64,000 bases of DNA. It comes from Anaeromassilibacillus senegalensis (GTDB lineage: Bacteria > Bacillota > Clostridia > Oscillospirales > Acutalibacteraceae). Position numbers and translations under genes: made by a program. Shown here piece by piece: positions 25,390-33,919 of the stretch (its first letter is position 1; every line of letters begins with the position of its first letter). The notes under the pieces are model-generated. The model saw only the letters and a program-made list of their open reading frames with translations. It was not told the DNA's origin and searched no databases. Location of the stretch: the NCBI RefSeq assembly GCF_001261775.1, contig NZ_LN868536.1, forward strand, positions 558,001-622,000, in the 5' to 3' direction.

Positions 25390-26595
25390 TTATACTTGCG
25401 GTTGGGTGCGCAATGCCAGAATCTGGTCAAAAATACGCGCGGCGGTTTCCTCTTTGGAAAGCTGCGGCAGCGCGATTTCCTGGTCTTTGGTGATCAGCGT
25501 GACAACGTTTGTATCCGTACCAAATCCCGCGCCGGAGACTTTCAAATTGTTGGCGACGATCATGTCCGCCTGCTTTTTTAAAAGTTTTTTACGCGAGTTT
25601 TCCAGCATATCGCGCGTTTCCATGGAGAAGCCGCACAAAAATTGATGCGCCGGTTTATGCTCTCCCAGATACTGCAAAATATCTGCCGTCCGAACCAACG
25701 GAACAGAGCTGTCGCCGTCCTGCTTTTTGATTTTATCGCCGCTGACTTCCACCGGACGGTAATCCGCGACTGCGGCGGCCTTGACAATGATATCCTGCTG
25801 TTCGCTGCGCATTGTGACAGCCTCAAACATATCCTGTGCACTGCAAACGGGGACCACATCCACAAAGGCCGGCGGCTGAAGGGCGGTAGGGCCTGTCACC
25901 AGTGTGACAGACGCGCCGCGCCGGGCAGCGTTCTGTGCGAGCGCATAGCCCATTTTACCTGTGGAATGATTGGTGATATAGCGGACCGGGTCGATCGCCT
26001 CCTGTGTGGGGCCAGCGGTTACCAGGACGCGCAGGCCCTGCATGTCCTTTTCCCAGCAGAGTTCCTGATAAACATATTCCAGAATGACCTCCGGGTCTGG
26101 AAATTTGCCCGCCCCGGTGTCACCGCAGGCCAGATAGCCCATCTCTGGCTCAATGACGGTAAAACCGTAGTGGCGCAATCGGTCCAGATTGTCCTGGGTA
26201 ATGGGATTTTCATACATGCGGGTATTCATGGCGGGGGAAACCAGTTTTTTGCATTTACAGGCCAGTACGGTGGTGGTCAGCATATCGTCGGCCAATCCGT
26301 GCGCCATCTTGGCAATCACATTGGCGGTGGCTGGAGCGATCAGGCAGAGGTCCGCCGCTTTTGCCAGCGCGACATGCTCCACGTTGAATTCAAAATTGCG
26401 GTCAAAGGTATCCACCAGGCATTTGTGTCCGGTCAGGCTTTCAAATGTGATGGGATTGATAAAATGAGTGGCGTTTGCGGTCATCAGCACATGGACCTCG
26501 CAGCCCTGCTTATGCAGCGCGCTTGCCAGGTACGCCGCTTTATAGGCGGCAATGCCGCCTGTGACGCCCAATAAAATGGTTTTTCCTTTTAACAC
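25390..26595 (-). CDS. coaBC: Bifunctional phosphopantothenoylcysteine synthetase/decarboxylase CoaBC
   Basis: The product has 401 residues. The N-terminal flavoprotein decarboxylase has GVTGGIAAYKAAYLAS, the PASANVIAK-like APATANVIAKMAHGLADDM, and SPAMNTRMYENP with the conserved Asn. The C-terminal synthetase has TAGPTQEAIDPVRYITNHSTGKMGYALA. Together they make 4'-phosphopantetheine from 4'-phosphopantothenate and cysteine. The start is GTG with GAGGGACC upstream. coaX and a panT-like gene follow 0.8-1.6 kb away, divergently. Confidence 0.95.
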   Translation of the reverse strand: MLKGKTILLGVTGGIAAYKAAYLASALHKQGCEVHVLMTANATHFINPITFESLTGHKCLVDTFDRNFEFNVEHVALAKAADLCLIAPATANVIAKMAHGLADDMLTTTVLACKCKKLVSPAMNTRMYENPITQDNLDRLRHYGFTVIEPEMGYLACGDTGAGKFPDPEVILEYVYQELCWEKDMQGLRVLVTAGPTQEAIDPVRYITNHSTGKMGYALAQNAARRGASVTLVTGPTALQPPAFVDVVPVCSAQDMFEAVTMRSEQQDIIVKAAAVADYRPVEVSGDKIKKQDGDSSVPLVRTADILQYLGEHKPAHQFLCGFSMETRDMLENSRKKLLKKQADMIVANNLKVSGAGFGTDTNVVTLITKDQEIALPQLSKEETAARIFDQILALRTQPQV

Positions 26596-26672
26596 ATGCG
26601 GTCCCTCTTTTCCACAGGTTTTTTACATTGTGCACACAGTATACCAGAGTTCCGAGTACCCGTAAATACCGG

Positions 26673-27212
26673 TTATGTACGATCCTTCCAGTTCCACCAT
26701 TTTAATTGATCTGGATCGTGTGTTTCATTTTCCGCGAAGTAAACCGCCAGTCGGAAGACATACAGCAGGCATCGGTCCTCCTGGAAGCCTTTATATGCGC
26801 AGTCCTTTGCATACAGCTCCTCCGGGTCTTTTCCGCGCAGAGAGGCGACGGTTGGACAGCCGATGTTTATCAAGTTTTCAGCGATGGTTTTTCCAACGCC
26901 CGGTATTTGGAGCAAATCGCTTTCTTTCAAGGTGCGTTGGTACAGTGCTTTGATGCGCGCCTGAAGGGATTCCTGAAATGCTTCCTCGTTTTGCGCGGGA
27001 TCGCGCAGCGTCCGCCAGATGTCGCAGGGGAGCTCTGTACAAAACCCGCAGTGTGCCAATCCTTTGCTTTTCGCGCATCGATAGATGGAGCAGCAGTCGA
27101 TGTCGAGGGCTGGGGTCCAGCACACGCGGCCCTTCAGCGCCGCACAGCCGGGACACGCCGCGCCAAATTGAGAACAGGCGCTGCAATCCAGTCCGCAGAC
27201 ACATTCCTTCAT
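26673..27212 (-). CDS. DUF3795-like Cys-rich domain fused to a Cdd1/helix-hairpin-helix domain
   Basis: The product has 179 residues. The first half (1-80) is rich in cysteines (CGLDCSACSQFGAACPGCAAL, then CCSIYRCAK and HCGFCTELPC), as in DUF3795, and could bind zinc or an iron-sulfur cluster. The second half holds LLQIPGVGKTIAENLINIG, a helix-hairpin-helix seen in Cdd1-like proteins of the Clostridioides pathogenicity locus edge. Start 27212 has GGAAGGGTG upstream. The role is unknown, and the fusion of the two domains is the notable point. Confidence 0.72.
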   Translation of the reverse strand: MKECVCGLDCSACSQFGAACPGCAALKGRVCWTPALDIDCCSIYRCAKSKGLAHCGFCTELPCDIWRTLRDPAQNEEAFQESLQARIKALYQRTLKESDLLQIPGVGKTIAENLINIGCPTVASLRGKDPEELYAKDCAYKGFQEDRCLLYVFRLAVYFAENETHDPDQLKWWNWKDRT

Positions 27213-27327
27213 ACAAAACACACCCTTCCGCAAAAGAAGCTTTTCTTTAGCATACCACATTTTTCGCGCTTTCGGCGGAAAAATAAAACCAAAATGCTAT
27301 TTTTCTGAAAAATCCTGCATTGCATTG

Positions 27328-27356
27328 TTGATTTTTTAACGATGTGCGCTTATAAT
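27328..27356 (+). promoter_or_regulatory. Promoter of the panT-like/coaX unit
   Basis: TTGATT (27328-27333), 17 nt, and TATAAT (27351-27356) form a good promoter 66 bp before the ECF gene. Confidence 0.72.
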
Positions 27357-27421
27357 GTAGAGGAAAATTTGCGCTGTATCCTTTCTAAGTATAAAGGAGC
27401 AGCAGCAGGAGGGTATGAAAA

Positions 27422-28165
27422 ATGAATAAACAATCCGCAAAGTACCGCGACTTCGTCCTGTTGGCCCTGTTTGCAGCAATCATCTTGCTGCTGGCATTCA
27501 CACCGATTGGCTTTATCCAGCTGCCGCTGATCAAAGCCACAATCGTGCATGTGCCGGTCATTATCGGTTCCATTTTGCTTGGCCCCAAAAAGGGCGCGAT
27601 TCTGGGAGGGCTGTTCGGCCTGACCAGCCTGATCAGCAATACCATGACGCCGACGCTGCTGTCGTTTGCCTTTTCTCCGGCGATCCCGGCGCCGGGTACA
27701 ACGAGCGGAAACTGGCTGAGCTTGGTGATCACGTTCATTCCGCGTATTTTGGTGGGCATTGTGCCGTACTATGTCTTTGTTTTATTGCAGAAACTAATGA
27801 AGAAGAACACTGCGGCGAGGCTTGTGGCTCGGACAGCTGCCACTTTAGAGGGCCGTGAGGCCAAGACCCTTTTGATGGAAAAGAATACGTCATCGAAGTT
27901 CGTCGCGTTGACATCGGAAATCATTTCCTTGGCGGTTGCCGCTTTGCTCGGTTCCTTTACCAACACGGTTTTTGTCATGGGCACCATGTTCCTGCTGTTT
28001 AAGGACGCCTACGCGGCGGCGAAGGGGATCCCGGTGGACGCCGTGCTGGGCGCGGTCCTTGCGGTTGTGGGGACTAACGGCGTGCCGGAGGCGATTGCCG
28101 CCGTTGTGCTGACGGTTTCGATCGGCAAGGCGCTCTTGGCGCTGCAGAGAAAATCACTCGCCTGA
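27422..28165 (+). CDS. ECF transporter S component, probably for pantothenate
   Basis: The product has 247 residues and about six membrane helices with the ECF substrate-binding pattern (FIQLPLIKATIVHVPVIIGSILLGPKKGA and a long loop at about 120-160). It would capture a vitamin and use a shared energising module that is not in the window. The coaX gene starts 34 bp downstream and coaBC lies nearby, so pantothenate is the likely substrate (PanT). That assignment is from context only. Confidence 0.8.
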   Translation: MNKQSAKYRDFVLLALFAAIILLLAFTPIGFIQLPLIKATIVHVPVIIGSILLGPKKGAILGGLFGLTSLISNTMTPTLLSFAFSPAIPAPGTTSGNWLSLVITFIPRILVGIVPYYVFVLLQKLMKKNTAARLVARTAATLEGREAKTLLMEKNTSSKFVALTSEIISLAVAALLGSFTNTVFVMGTMFLLFKDAYAAAKGIPVDAVLGAVLAVVGTNGVPEAIAAVVLTVSIGKALLALQRKSLA

Positions 28166-28199
28166 TCCCAAGACTATATAAAGGGGAGAATACACCGGT

Positions 28200-28979
28200 A
28201 TGATTCTTGCCATTGACGTTGGAAATACCAATATTGTGCTGGGCGGCATTGATGAAGAAACCATTCACTTTACCGCGCGGCTTTCCACTGACCGCTTTAA
28301 AACAGGCGACGAATACGCCGTACTGATGAAGAACCTGCTGGAGCTGAACGGGCAAAAGCCCTCCGACATGGAGGGGGGGATTATCTCAACCGTGGTGCCC
28401 GCGCTGGCGATGCCTCTGCGCAGTGCGGTGGAAAAGATCACCGGCAAACGCTGCATGGTGGTGGGAAGCGGATTGAAGACGGGATTGAATATTCTGATTG
28501 ACAATCCGGCGCAGTTGGGCAGCGACCTTGTTGTGGATGCGGTGGCGGCCATTGCGGAGTATCCAAAACCGATCATGATTTTTGACCTCGGCACGGCGAC
28601 GACCCTTTCCGTTGTGGATCGGAACGGCGGTTATATGGGCGGTATGATTATGCCCGGCGTTATTTTGGGAATGGAAGCGTTGGCCAGCCGGACCTCTCAG
28701 CTTCCGCATATCGGATTGGAACCGCCGAAAAAGCTGGTGGGCACCAATACCATCGACTGCATGAAAAGCGGCACCCTGTATGGAAACGCCGCCATGCTGG
28801 ACGGCATTGTGGATCGCGTAGCGGAACAGCTGGGCGAGGAACCCACGGTGATTGCAACGGGCGGGCTGGCGCGTGTCATTGTGCCGAATTGCCGGAAAAA
28901 GATTATCTGTGACGACAGCCTGATGCTAAAAGGGCTGTGGATCCTCTATCAAAAAAACCAAAAGAACACAGAGAAATAA
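28200..28979 (+). CDS. coaX: Type III pantothenate kinase CoaX
   Basis: The product has 259 residues. The ASKHA-fold phosphate motif IDVGNTNIVLG is at residues 5-15, with DLGTATTLSVVDRNGGYMGG near 125 and GTNTIDCMKSGTLYG near 180. It phosphorylates pantothenate, the first step to CoA, and is insensitive to CoA feedback. It follows the S-component gene and ends before a terminator. Confidence 0.96.
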   Translation: MILAIDVGNTNIVLGGIDEETIHFTARLSTDRFKTGDEYAVLMKNLLELNGQKPSDMEGGIISTVVPALAMPLRSAVEKITGKRCMVVGSGLKTGLNILIDNPAQLGSDLVVDAVAAIAEYPKPIMIFDLGTATTLSVVDRNGGYMGGMIMPGVILGMEALASRTSQLPHIGLEPPKKLVGTNTIDCMKSGTLYGNAAMLDGIVDRVAEQLGEEPTVIATGGLARVIVPNCRKKIICDDSLMLKGLWILYQKNQKNTEK

Positions 28980-28995
28980 TGTTGATGGAATAAAA

Positions 28996-29040
28996 AGCGG
29001 CTCCCCCTGCCTTCGCAGGGGGAGCCGTCAATTTTCAACG
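28996..29040. terminator. Bidirectional terminator between coaX and the MATE gene
   Basis: GCGGCTCCCCCTGC and GCAGGGGGAGCCG pair around CTTC. The minus strand shows CTTTTTA after the stem, so it mainly serves the MATE gene. The plus side has only a weak AATTTT run. Confidence 0.85.
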
Positions 29041-29062
29041 GTTTTTTATGCGTACAGCCGGT

Positions 29063-30430
29063 TTATGATGCTGTTTTGGGAGTAATAATGCTTTTCTTTT
29101 TCCATCCGCCCTGCAGGTAGTAGATCAATACGATCACAACGCCGAGCGCCCAGCTGACCGGATAGGAGTAGTAAATAAAATCTTTTCCAAATTGGCCGGC
29201 GATCCAGTAGGCGATGGGAATACGGGCAATCCACAGGGAAATCAAACTGGCGGCCATCGGAACCACCATGGATCCCGCTCCGCGCAGTACGGCGCTGAGG
29301 ATAAACAGGACCGCACACAAAAAATAGAACGGCAGCAGGGAATGCAGGTAGCTCACGCCCGCGGAAATCACGTCCGGGCTTTGACTGAACATCCGCATCA
29401 GCAGCGCGCTGAGCGGATAGACCAATCCGCTGATCAACAGGCTGCCGCAGACGCCGAGCACCAGTCCGGCCTTGGTGCCTCGCCTGACGCGGTCCAACCG
29501 GGCGGCGCCGACGTTCTGTCCCACATACGTGGTGACGGCGCTGGAAATGCTCTGGATGGGCAGGAATACAAAGGTATCAATTTTGTTGGAGCCGTTAAAG
29601 CCTGCAATGAAAGAGGACCCATAACTGTTGACCAGCGCCTGCATCGCCATGATTCCGACGGAAAACAGCGCCTGCTGAATGCCGGACGGCACACCCAGCC
29701 GGATGGCTTTGTTGAACAGCGAACGGTTAAACTGAAATTTAAACAGGCTGATATGCAGAAAGGTATAGTGCTTGTTGATGAAATATACGCCGAACAGCCA
29801 CGAGGAAACCTGTGCAATGATCGTCGCAAGCGCCACGCCGAACACGCCCATGCCGCAGAAGGTGAAGACCAGGTCCAGTACAATGTTGATGATTGCGGCC
29901 ACGGCAAGAAACAACAGAGAAGTGCGGCTGTCTCCAAAGCCCTGTAAAATACCGGCGTTGATATTAAAGCCCAGATTGCCGATCATGCCGATGAAAATCA
30001 CCAGCATGTAGATTTTGGCCATTTCAAGCGTGCCGTCGTCCGGGACGTTCATCAGCCGCAGGAGCGGTTCGCTGCTCAGAATGCCGATGACGGTCAGAGG
30101 AATGATGCCCACCATGGTGGCGGTGTAGATCGTGTTAACGGTACCGCGTACGTTTTCCATATCTTTTGCGCCGTAGTACTGGGAAATCATGATCGTGGCG
30201 CCGACGCTCAGGCCCATAAAGAGAGAGCTGAGCATAAAGATGATGGGGAACCCGGTTCCAACGGCGGCCAGCGCCTGCTCTCCGATGAAATTGCCCACCA
30301 CCATGCTGTCCACCATGTTGTAGAGCTGTTGAAACACGTTGCCAAGCAGCAGCGGCGCGGTGAAAAGTAAAATAAGCCGGTAAGGATTGCCGGATGTCAT
30401 GTCCGTGATGCCGGCAGTTTTCTGTTTCAC
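29063..30430 (-). CDS. MATE family efflux transporter
   Basis: The product has 455 residues and twelve predicted helices in two repeated halves. FTAPLLLGNVFQQLYNMVDSMVVG near residue 25 is typical of the clostridial DinF/NorM-like MATE group. The protein would export cationic drugs or metabolites by Na+ or H+ exchange. The start is GTG at 30430 with AAAGGAG nine bases upstream. A long palindromic structure lies upstream. Confidence 0.92.
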   Translation of the reverse strand: MKQKTAGITDMTSGNPYRLILLFTAPLLLGNVFQQLYNMVDSMVVGNFIGEQALAAVGTGFPIIFMLSSLFMGLSVGATIMISQYYGAKDMENVRGTVNTIYTATMVGIIPLTVIGILSSEPLLRLMNVPDDGTLEMAKIYMLVIFIGMIGNLGFNINAGILQGFGDSRTSLLFLAVAAIINIVLDLVFTFCGMGVFGVALATIIAQVSSWLFGVYFINKHYTFLHISLFKFQFNRSLFNKAIRLGVPSGIQQALFSVGIMAMQALVNSYGSSFIAGFNGSNKIDTFVFLPIQSISSAVTTYVGQNVGAARLDRVRRGTKAGLVLGVCGSLLISGLVYPLSALLMRMFSQSPDVISAGVSYLHSLLPFYFLCAVLFILSAVLRGAGSMVVPMAASLISLWIARIPIAYWIAGQFGKDFIYYSYPVSWALGVVIVLIYYLQGGWKKKSIITPKTAS

Positions 30431-30456
30431 AAAAATGCTCCTTTATCCAAAAAATA

Positions 30457-30527
30457 GGCCCTTTCCAAAAGCGCACGCCGCCGCCATTCCTCACAGGGAA
30501 TGATACCGGGGCACGTTTGAAAGGGCC
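30457..30527 (-). terminator. Long hairpin between the cytidylate-kinase-like and MATE genes
   Basis: On the minus strand, GGCCCTTTC near 30527 pairs with GAAAGGGCC near 30457 and an inner stem CATTCC/GGAATG lies inside. TATTTTTT follows, so it can act as a terminator for the kinase-like gene or an attenuator for the MATE gene. I could not match it to a known riboswitch family. Confidence 0.6.
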
Positions 30528-30552
30528 GGCAGAAGATACGGTTAGACAGTGC

Positions 30553-31179
30553 TTATCGGACGTTTTCTTTCATTTCGACGGCGCTGCGAATTAAATCGAC
30601 AGAATTCTCAATGCCGAAAGCGGAAGAATCCACCATCAGGTGATAGTTGTCCTTGCTGCCCCACTTCTGGTTGGAATAAAAATTATAATAATTTGCCCTT
30701 TGTTTATCCTGTTTGACGAGGGTATCCGCCGCTTTGGCCGGGTCCACGTCATATTTGTTGATAATGCGTTCCATGCGGGAAAATTTATCCGCATAGACAA
30801 AGACATGCATACAAGCTTTGTGCTCACGAAGGATATAATCCGCACAGCGGCCCACGATTACACACGGCCCTTTTTCCGCCACTTCACGAATGATATTGGT
30901 CTGAATCAGGAAAAGTTTGTCGTTGATTGGCATTTCATTGACGGTGGAAATATGGCCGCCAAGGGAATAGTTGCCCATCATCAGGGAGTACAGCAGACTG
31001 TTGGCCGCTTTTTCGTCAGCCCGTTCAAAAACCTCTTCGCTCATGCCGCTCTGCTTTGCCGCCATGGCAATCAGGTCCTTGTCATAAAAAGGGATACCCA
31101 TCTTTTTAGCGACCTTCTCGCCGATTTCTCTGCCACCGCTTCCGTACTGGCGGGCAATGGTAATAATTGTGTGGCTCAT
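30553..31179 (-). CDS. Cytidylate kinase-like protein
   Basis: The product has 208 residues. It starts with TIITIARQYGSGGREIGEKVA, a P-loop with the GSGG variant, followed by IPFYDKDL and VIVGRCADYIL. It belongs to the AAA/cytidylate-kinase-like group common in Clostridia, which is distinct from true Cmk and has no assigned substrate. Start 31179 has GAGGAG seven bases upstream; the longer frame to 31194 does not. Confidence 0.85.
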   Translation of the reverse strand: MSHTIITIARQYGSGGREIGEKVAKKMGIPFYDKDLIAMAAKQSGMSEEVFERADEKAANSLLYSLMMGNYSLGGHISTVNEMPINDKLFLIQTNIIREVAEKGPCVIVGRCADYILREHKACMHVFVYADKFSRMERIINKYDVDPAKAADTLVKQDKQRANYYNFYSNQKWGSKDNYHLMVDSSAFGIENSVDLIRSAVEMKENVR

Positions 31180-31280
31180 GCTTACACTCCTCACTTTGTC
31201 ATAGAAGATGAGGTCCTTTCCGCAACGTACAGAAAAAACCTCTTAAAATCAACAAAAAATTGAAAAATAGATTCCATATG

Positions 31281-31309
31281 ATTTTACATCCCAAGATCCG
31301 GTTTGTCAA
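31281..31309 (-). promoter_or_regulatory. Promoter of the cytidylate kinase-like gene
   Basis: On the minus strand, TTGACA (31304-31309), 17 nt and TAAAAT (31281-31286) form a near-consensus promoter. It fires just after repeat copy 4. Confidence 0.75.
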
Positions 31310-31319
31310 ACCTGTTCCT

Positions 31320-31436
31320 GTAAAAACAGCTGTGTTTTACCGGCTTTTTAGGCGTTTTTCGGTTGACCGGCAGAAACAGATTTTGGTTACGTTTGTAGAT
31401 GGAAAATCTGTCGGCTTTCCTGATGTAATAAAAAAT
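31320..31436 (-). repeat. Dispersed 116-119 bp repeat, copy 4 (minus orientation)
   Basis: On the minus strand it reads TTTTTTATTACATCAGGAAA at its start, with AAACGTAACC mid-way and CACAGCTG near its end. Three further copies lie at 34511, 34883 and 34993 on the plus strand. It overlaps the cysK terminator and precedes the next promoter. It has no inverted ends and encodes no protein with a steady frame across copies. Confidence 0.75.
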
Positions 31437-31466
31437 TCCCCGGCCATTGACCGGGGAATTTTTAAA
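31429..31466 (-). terminator. cysK terminator
   Basis: On the minus strand AAAATTCCCCGG pairs with CCGGGGAATTTT and TTATTAC follows. It lies 33 bp after the cysK stop. Confidence 0.88.
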
Positions 31467-31498
31467 AGAGATATATCAAATGTGCATGTAAGCGTTTG

Positions 31499-32431
31499 TT
31501 ATTCCGCGTCAAAGACGCCGGTGGAAAGATAGCGCTCGCCAGTGTCGGGCAACAGAACCACAATCAGTTTCCCTTTATTTTCCGGCCGCTTTGCCAGCTG
31601 GGTCGCTGCGTAAACTGCCGCACCCGCGGAGATGCCCACCAGCAGACCCTCGGTTTTGGCAAGGGTTTTCGTTGTGGTAAAGGCGGCTTCATTGCTGACA
31701 GTCACAATCTCGTCCAGAATATCGGTATTCAGAATATCCGGTACAAAGCCTGCGCCGATGCCCTGAATTTTATGCGGCCCGGCTTTTCCCTGAGAAATAA
31801 CGGGGGAATCCGTGGGTTCTACAGCAACAACCTTTACATTTGGGTTGTGTGCCTTAAGCCCTTCGCCAACGCCGGTGATCGTACCGCCGGTGCCGATCCC
31901 TGCAACGAAAATATCCACCTTGCCGTCGGTATCGTTCCAGATTTCCTGTGCAGTGGTTTTACGATGCATGGCCGGGTTGGCCGGGTTGACAAACTGGCCG
32001 GGAATAAAGGAATTCGGAATTTCTTTTGCAAGCTCTTCCGCCTTGGCAATTGCACCCTTCATCCCTTTGGCGCCCTCCGTCAGGATCAGCTCTGCGCCCA
32101 GGGCGGAAACGAGGCGGCGGCGTTCCAGGCTCATAGTTTCCGGCATGGTCAAAATCAGACGGTAGCCGCGCGATGCAGCGACAAAGGCAAGGCCGACGCC
32201 GGTATTGCCGCTGGTCGGTTCAATGATGGTGGTACCCTGGTTGATCAGCCCACGTTCTTCTGCGTCCTGAATCAGTGCGAATCCCACGCGGTCCTTGACG
32301 GAAGAAAGCGGATTAAAATATTCCAGCTTTGCCGCCACGGTTGCCTCCAGGCCATTCTGTGCTTCATAGTTGGATAACTCCAGCAGAGGGGTGTTGCCAA
32401 TCAGGTCCGTCAATTTCTTTGCCATTTTCAT
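31499..32431 (-). CDS. cysK: Cysteine synthase A (O-acetylserine sulfhydrylase)
   Basis: The product has 310 residues and is a PLP enzyme making cysteine from O-acetylserine and sulfide. The PLP lysine is in [14 protein letters not shown] near residue 45. [13 protein letters not shown], the phosphate loop [15 protein letters not shown] and the C-terminal [15 protein letters not shown] are all conserved. It is divergent from two Rrf2-type regulators, which suggests CymR-like sulfur control. Confidence 0.96.
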   Translation of the reverse strand: MKMAKKLTDLIGNTPLLELSNYEAQNGLEATVAAKLEYFNPLSSVKDRVGFALIQDAEERGLINQGTTIIEPTSGNTGVGLAFVAASRGYRLILTMPETMSLERRRLVSALGAELILTEGAKGMKGAIAKAEELAKEIPNSFIPGQFVNPANPAMHRKTTAQEIWNDTDGKVDIFVAGIGTGGTITGVGEGLKAHNPNVKVVAVEPTDSPVISQGKAGPHKIQGIGAGFVPDILNTDILDEIVTVSNEAAFTTTKTLAKTEGLLVGISAGAAVYAATQLAKRPENKGKLIVVLLPDTGERYLSTGVFDAE

Positions 32432-32508
32432 CGTTGCATCGCTCCGTTTCTCAAAATGTATCGGAAATCTAATTCCTAGTAAAATAGTAATGTTTAGTTC
32501 GTGCCTCT

Positions 32509-32537
32509 ATTATAGGCCCTATTCCATACAAAGTCAA
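32509..32537 (-). promoter_or_regulatory. cysK promoter
   Basis: On the minus strand TTGACT (32532-32537), 17 nt and TATAAT (32509-32514) form a strong promoter. Downstream at about 32466-32495 lies an ACTAGGAATT-type stretch, similar to the half-site seen in CymR-regulated promoters. That operator call is tentative. Confidence 0.7.
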
Positions 32538-32558
32538 TAGGAAAACTTAACTTTTGTA

Positions 32559-32587
32559 TTGCATCTGAAAAAAACTCATAGTATCAT
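32559..32587 (+). promoter_or_regulatory. Promoter of the Rrf2 pair
   Basis: TTGCAT (32559-32564), 17 nt and TATCAT (32582-32587) form a moderate promoter about 37 bp before the first Rrf2 start, back to back with the cysK promoter. Confidence 0.55.
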
Positions 32588-32623
32588 TATGATAAAGCCA
32601 CTTGATTTAGATCGGAGGACGAA

Positions 32624-33064
32624 ATGAAACTTTCTACAAAAAGCCGCTATGCACTGGAGGGCCTGTTCTATATGGCAGTTGCAGGCCGCGAAGATGCGGT
32701 GAATATAAAGGAAATAGCAAAGGAAACCAATTTGTCCGCCGCCTATTTGGAGCAGATTTTTTTCAAGCTCAAACAGGCGGGGATTGTACGCACAAGGCGC
32801 GGCGCGAAGGGCGGGTTTGTGTTTGACCGGCCGCTGGCGGACATTTCTGTGGGGCAGGTGATCCGTGCGGTGGAGGGCAGTCTGGTGCCGGTAAAATGTG
32901 TAGAGTCCCTTTCCGCCTGTAAAAGCAAGGTGCGCTATTCCTGCGTCAGCCGGCAGGTATGGGTGGAGCTGTCCAATGCCATTGCGCGGACGGCGGACCG
33001 CATTACCTTGGAGCAGCTCCAAAAGGAATGGTATGAGGAACAGAAAGGAGGGAGCAGCCGATGA
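32624..33064 (+). CDS. Rrf2-family transcriptional regulator with three cysteines
   Basis: The product has 146 residues. The winged-helix N-terminus MKLSTKSRYALEGLFYMA and LSAAYLEQIFFKLKQAGIVRTRRGAKGGF are classic Rrf2. Three cysteines in VKCVESLSAC and YSC (about 92-107) lie where IscR binds its [2Fe-2S] cluster, but with spacing C-x6-C-x7-C. It faces cysK across a shared promoter region, so it could be a CymR or IscR-type regulator of sulfur genes. The next gene overlaps it by four bases. Confidence 0.88.
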   Translation: MKLSTKSRYALEGLFYMAVAGREDAVNIKEIAKETNLSAAYLEQIFFKLKQAGIVRTRRGAKGGFVFDRPLADISVGQVIRAVEGSLVPVKCVESLSACKSKVRYSCVSRQVWVELSNAIARTADRITLEQLQKEWYEEQKGGSSR

Positions 33065-33495
33065 AGATATCCACCAGAGGGCGCTATGGGCTGCGTGCCA
33101 TAATCGATCTGGCGATGCATATGGGAGAAGGCCGCGTATCCCTGGGGGGGATTTCTGAGCGGCAGGATTTATCGCTAAACTATCTGGAAAGCATTTTTGC
33201 CGTTTTAAAACGCGCTGGAATCGTTTCTGGCATGGCGGGTGCGCAGGGCGGGTATCTTTTGGCGGTGCCGCCGGAACAGATTACACTGCAGCAGATTTTG
33301 GAGACCCTGGAAGGATCGCTTTCCGTAGGGGAGGAACAGGAAGGAGAGGAAACCGACCTGCGGCGCTTTTTGCGAGAACATGTCTGGAACGCCATCGACG
33401 CGGCGGTCGAAGAAGCGTTGTGCAGCACGACGCTGGCAGACATGGTAGAACGCATCGACTTGAAACACCGATCCACAGACAGCGCCTATTTATAA
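33061..33495 (+). CDS. Second Rrf2-family regulator, without the cysteine cluster
   Basis: The product has 144 residues. MKISTRGRYGLRAIIDLAMHMGEG and LSLNYLESIFAVLKRAGIVSGMAGAQGGYLL mark it as Rrf2. The region where the first regulator has three cysteines is a run of acidic residues (VGEEQEGEETD), so it cannot bind an Fe-S cluster in the IscR manner. Its ATG overlaps the previous stop (ATGA), so the two are co-translated and may form heterodimers, which is inferred. Confidence 0.87.
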   Translation: MKISTRGRYGLRAIIDLAMHMGEGRVSLGGISERQDLSLNYLESIFAVLKRAGIVSGMAGAQGGYLLAVPPEQITLQQILETLEGSLSVGEEQEGEETDLRRFLREHVWNAIDAAVEEALCSTTLADMVERIDLKHRSTDSAYL

Positions 33496-33502
33496 AGAGA
33501 GA

Positions 33503-33539
33503 AACGGAACCGATCCCGTTGGGATGAGGTTCCGTTTTT
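33503..33539. terminator. Terminator after the Rrf2 pair
   Basis: ACGGAACC pairs with GGTTCCGT around a loop that has its own ATCCC/GGGAT stem, and five T follow. It lies between convergent genes and could serve both strands. Confidence 0.85.
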
Positions 33540-33547
33540 GCATCTCA

Positions 33548-33751
33548 CTATACATACCGCTGCGGTTCTTCCCCGAATGGGAAGACAAGCTCTTGCTCCA
33601 TTTCGTTTTTCAAAGTATGGCGGTACTCCCGCAGTTCAGGATTCGGCTGGCTCTCCCATTCCCGGTCAATATTGCGGTCCTGTTCAAAGTATTGCATGGC
33701 TTCCGGACATTGGATCATGGCCATGCCGAAGCCAAGCGGCGTTTCATCCAT
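33548..33751 (-). CDS. Small clostridial GFGMA-type protein, function unknown
   Basis: The product has 67 residues and begins MDETPLGFGMAMIQCPEAMQ. Short proteins starting with a variant of PIGFGMALAQN are common in Clostridia and have no assigned function. The C-terminal half here (Glu/Pro/Tyr-rich) differs from the usual one. GGGGTGA lies upstream of the ATG at 33751. It is divergent from a ferritin-like gene, and a spore role is only a guess. Confidence 0.62.
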   Translation of the reverse strand: MDETPLGFGMAMIQCPEAMQYFEQDRNIDREWESQPNPELREYRHTLKNEMEQELVFPFGEEPQRYV

Positions 33752-33919
33752 TATAATCACCCCGGATTAGTGTTAACGGACACGGTAAAAACATACATAC
33801 AGCGGTTGGCTGTCATCCGATCAGAAGTGCCTTGGCGGGCTGAACAAAATTTACAGGGTATAACGCTGCCGCCGGGCGCATATGTATTGATGAAGTAATT
33901 CGCAAATGGGGGATTTACT

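Noticed and set aside
30431..30552. Guanidine or preQ1 riboswitch before the MATE gene
   Set aside because: No conserved segment of either was found; only the stem structure is reported.
31260..31532. 90-residue plus-strand frame between the kinase-like and cysK genes
   Set aside because: It runs through repeat copy 4 and a terminator, and the same frame is broken in the other copies.
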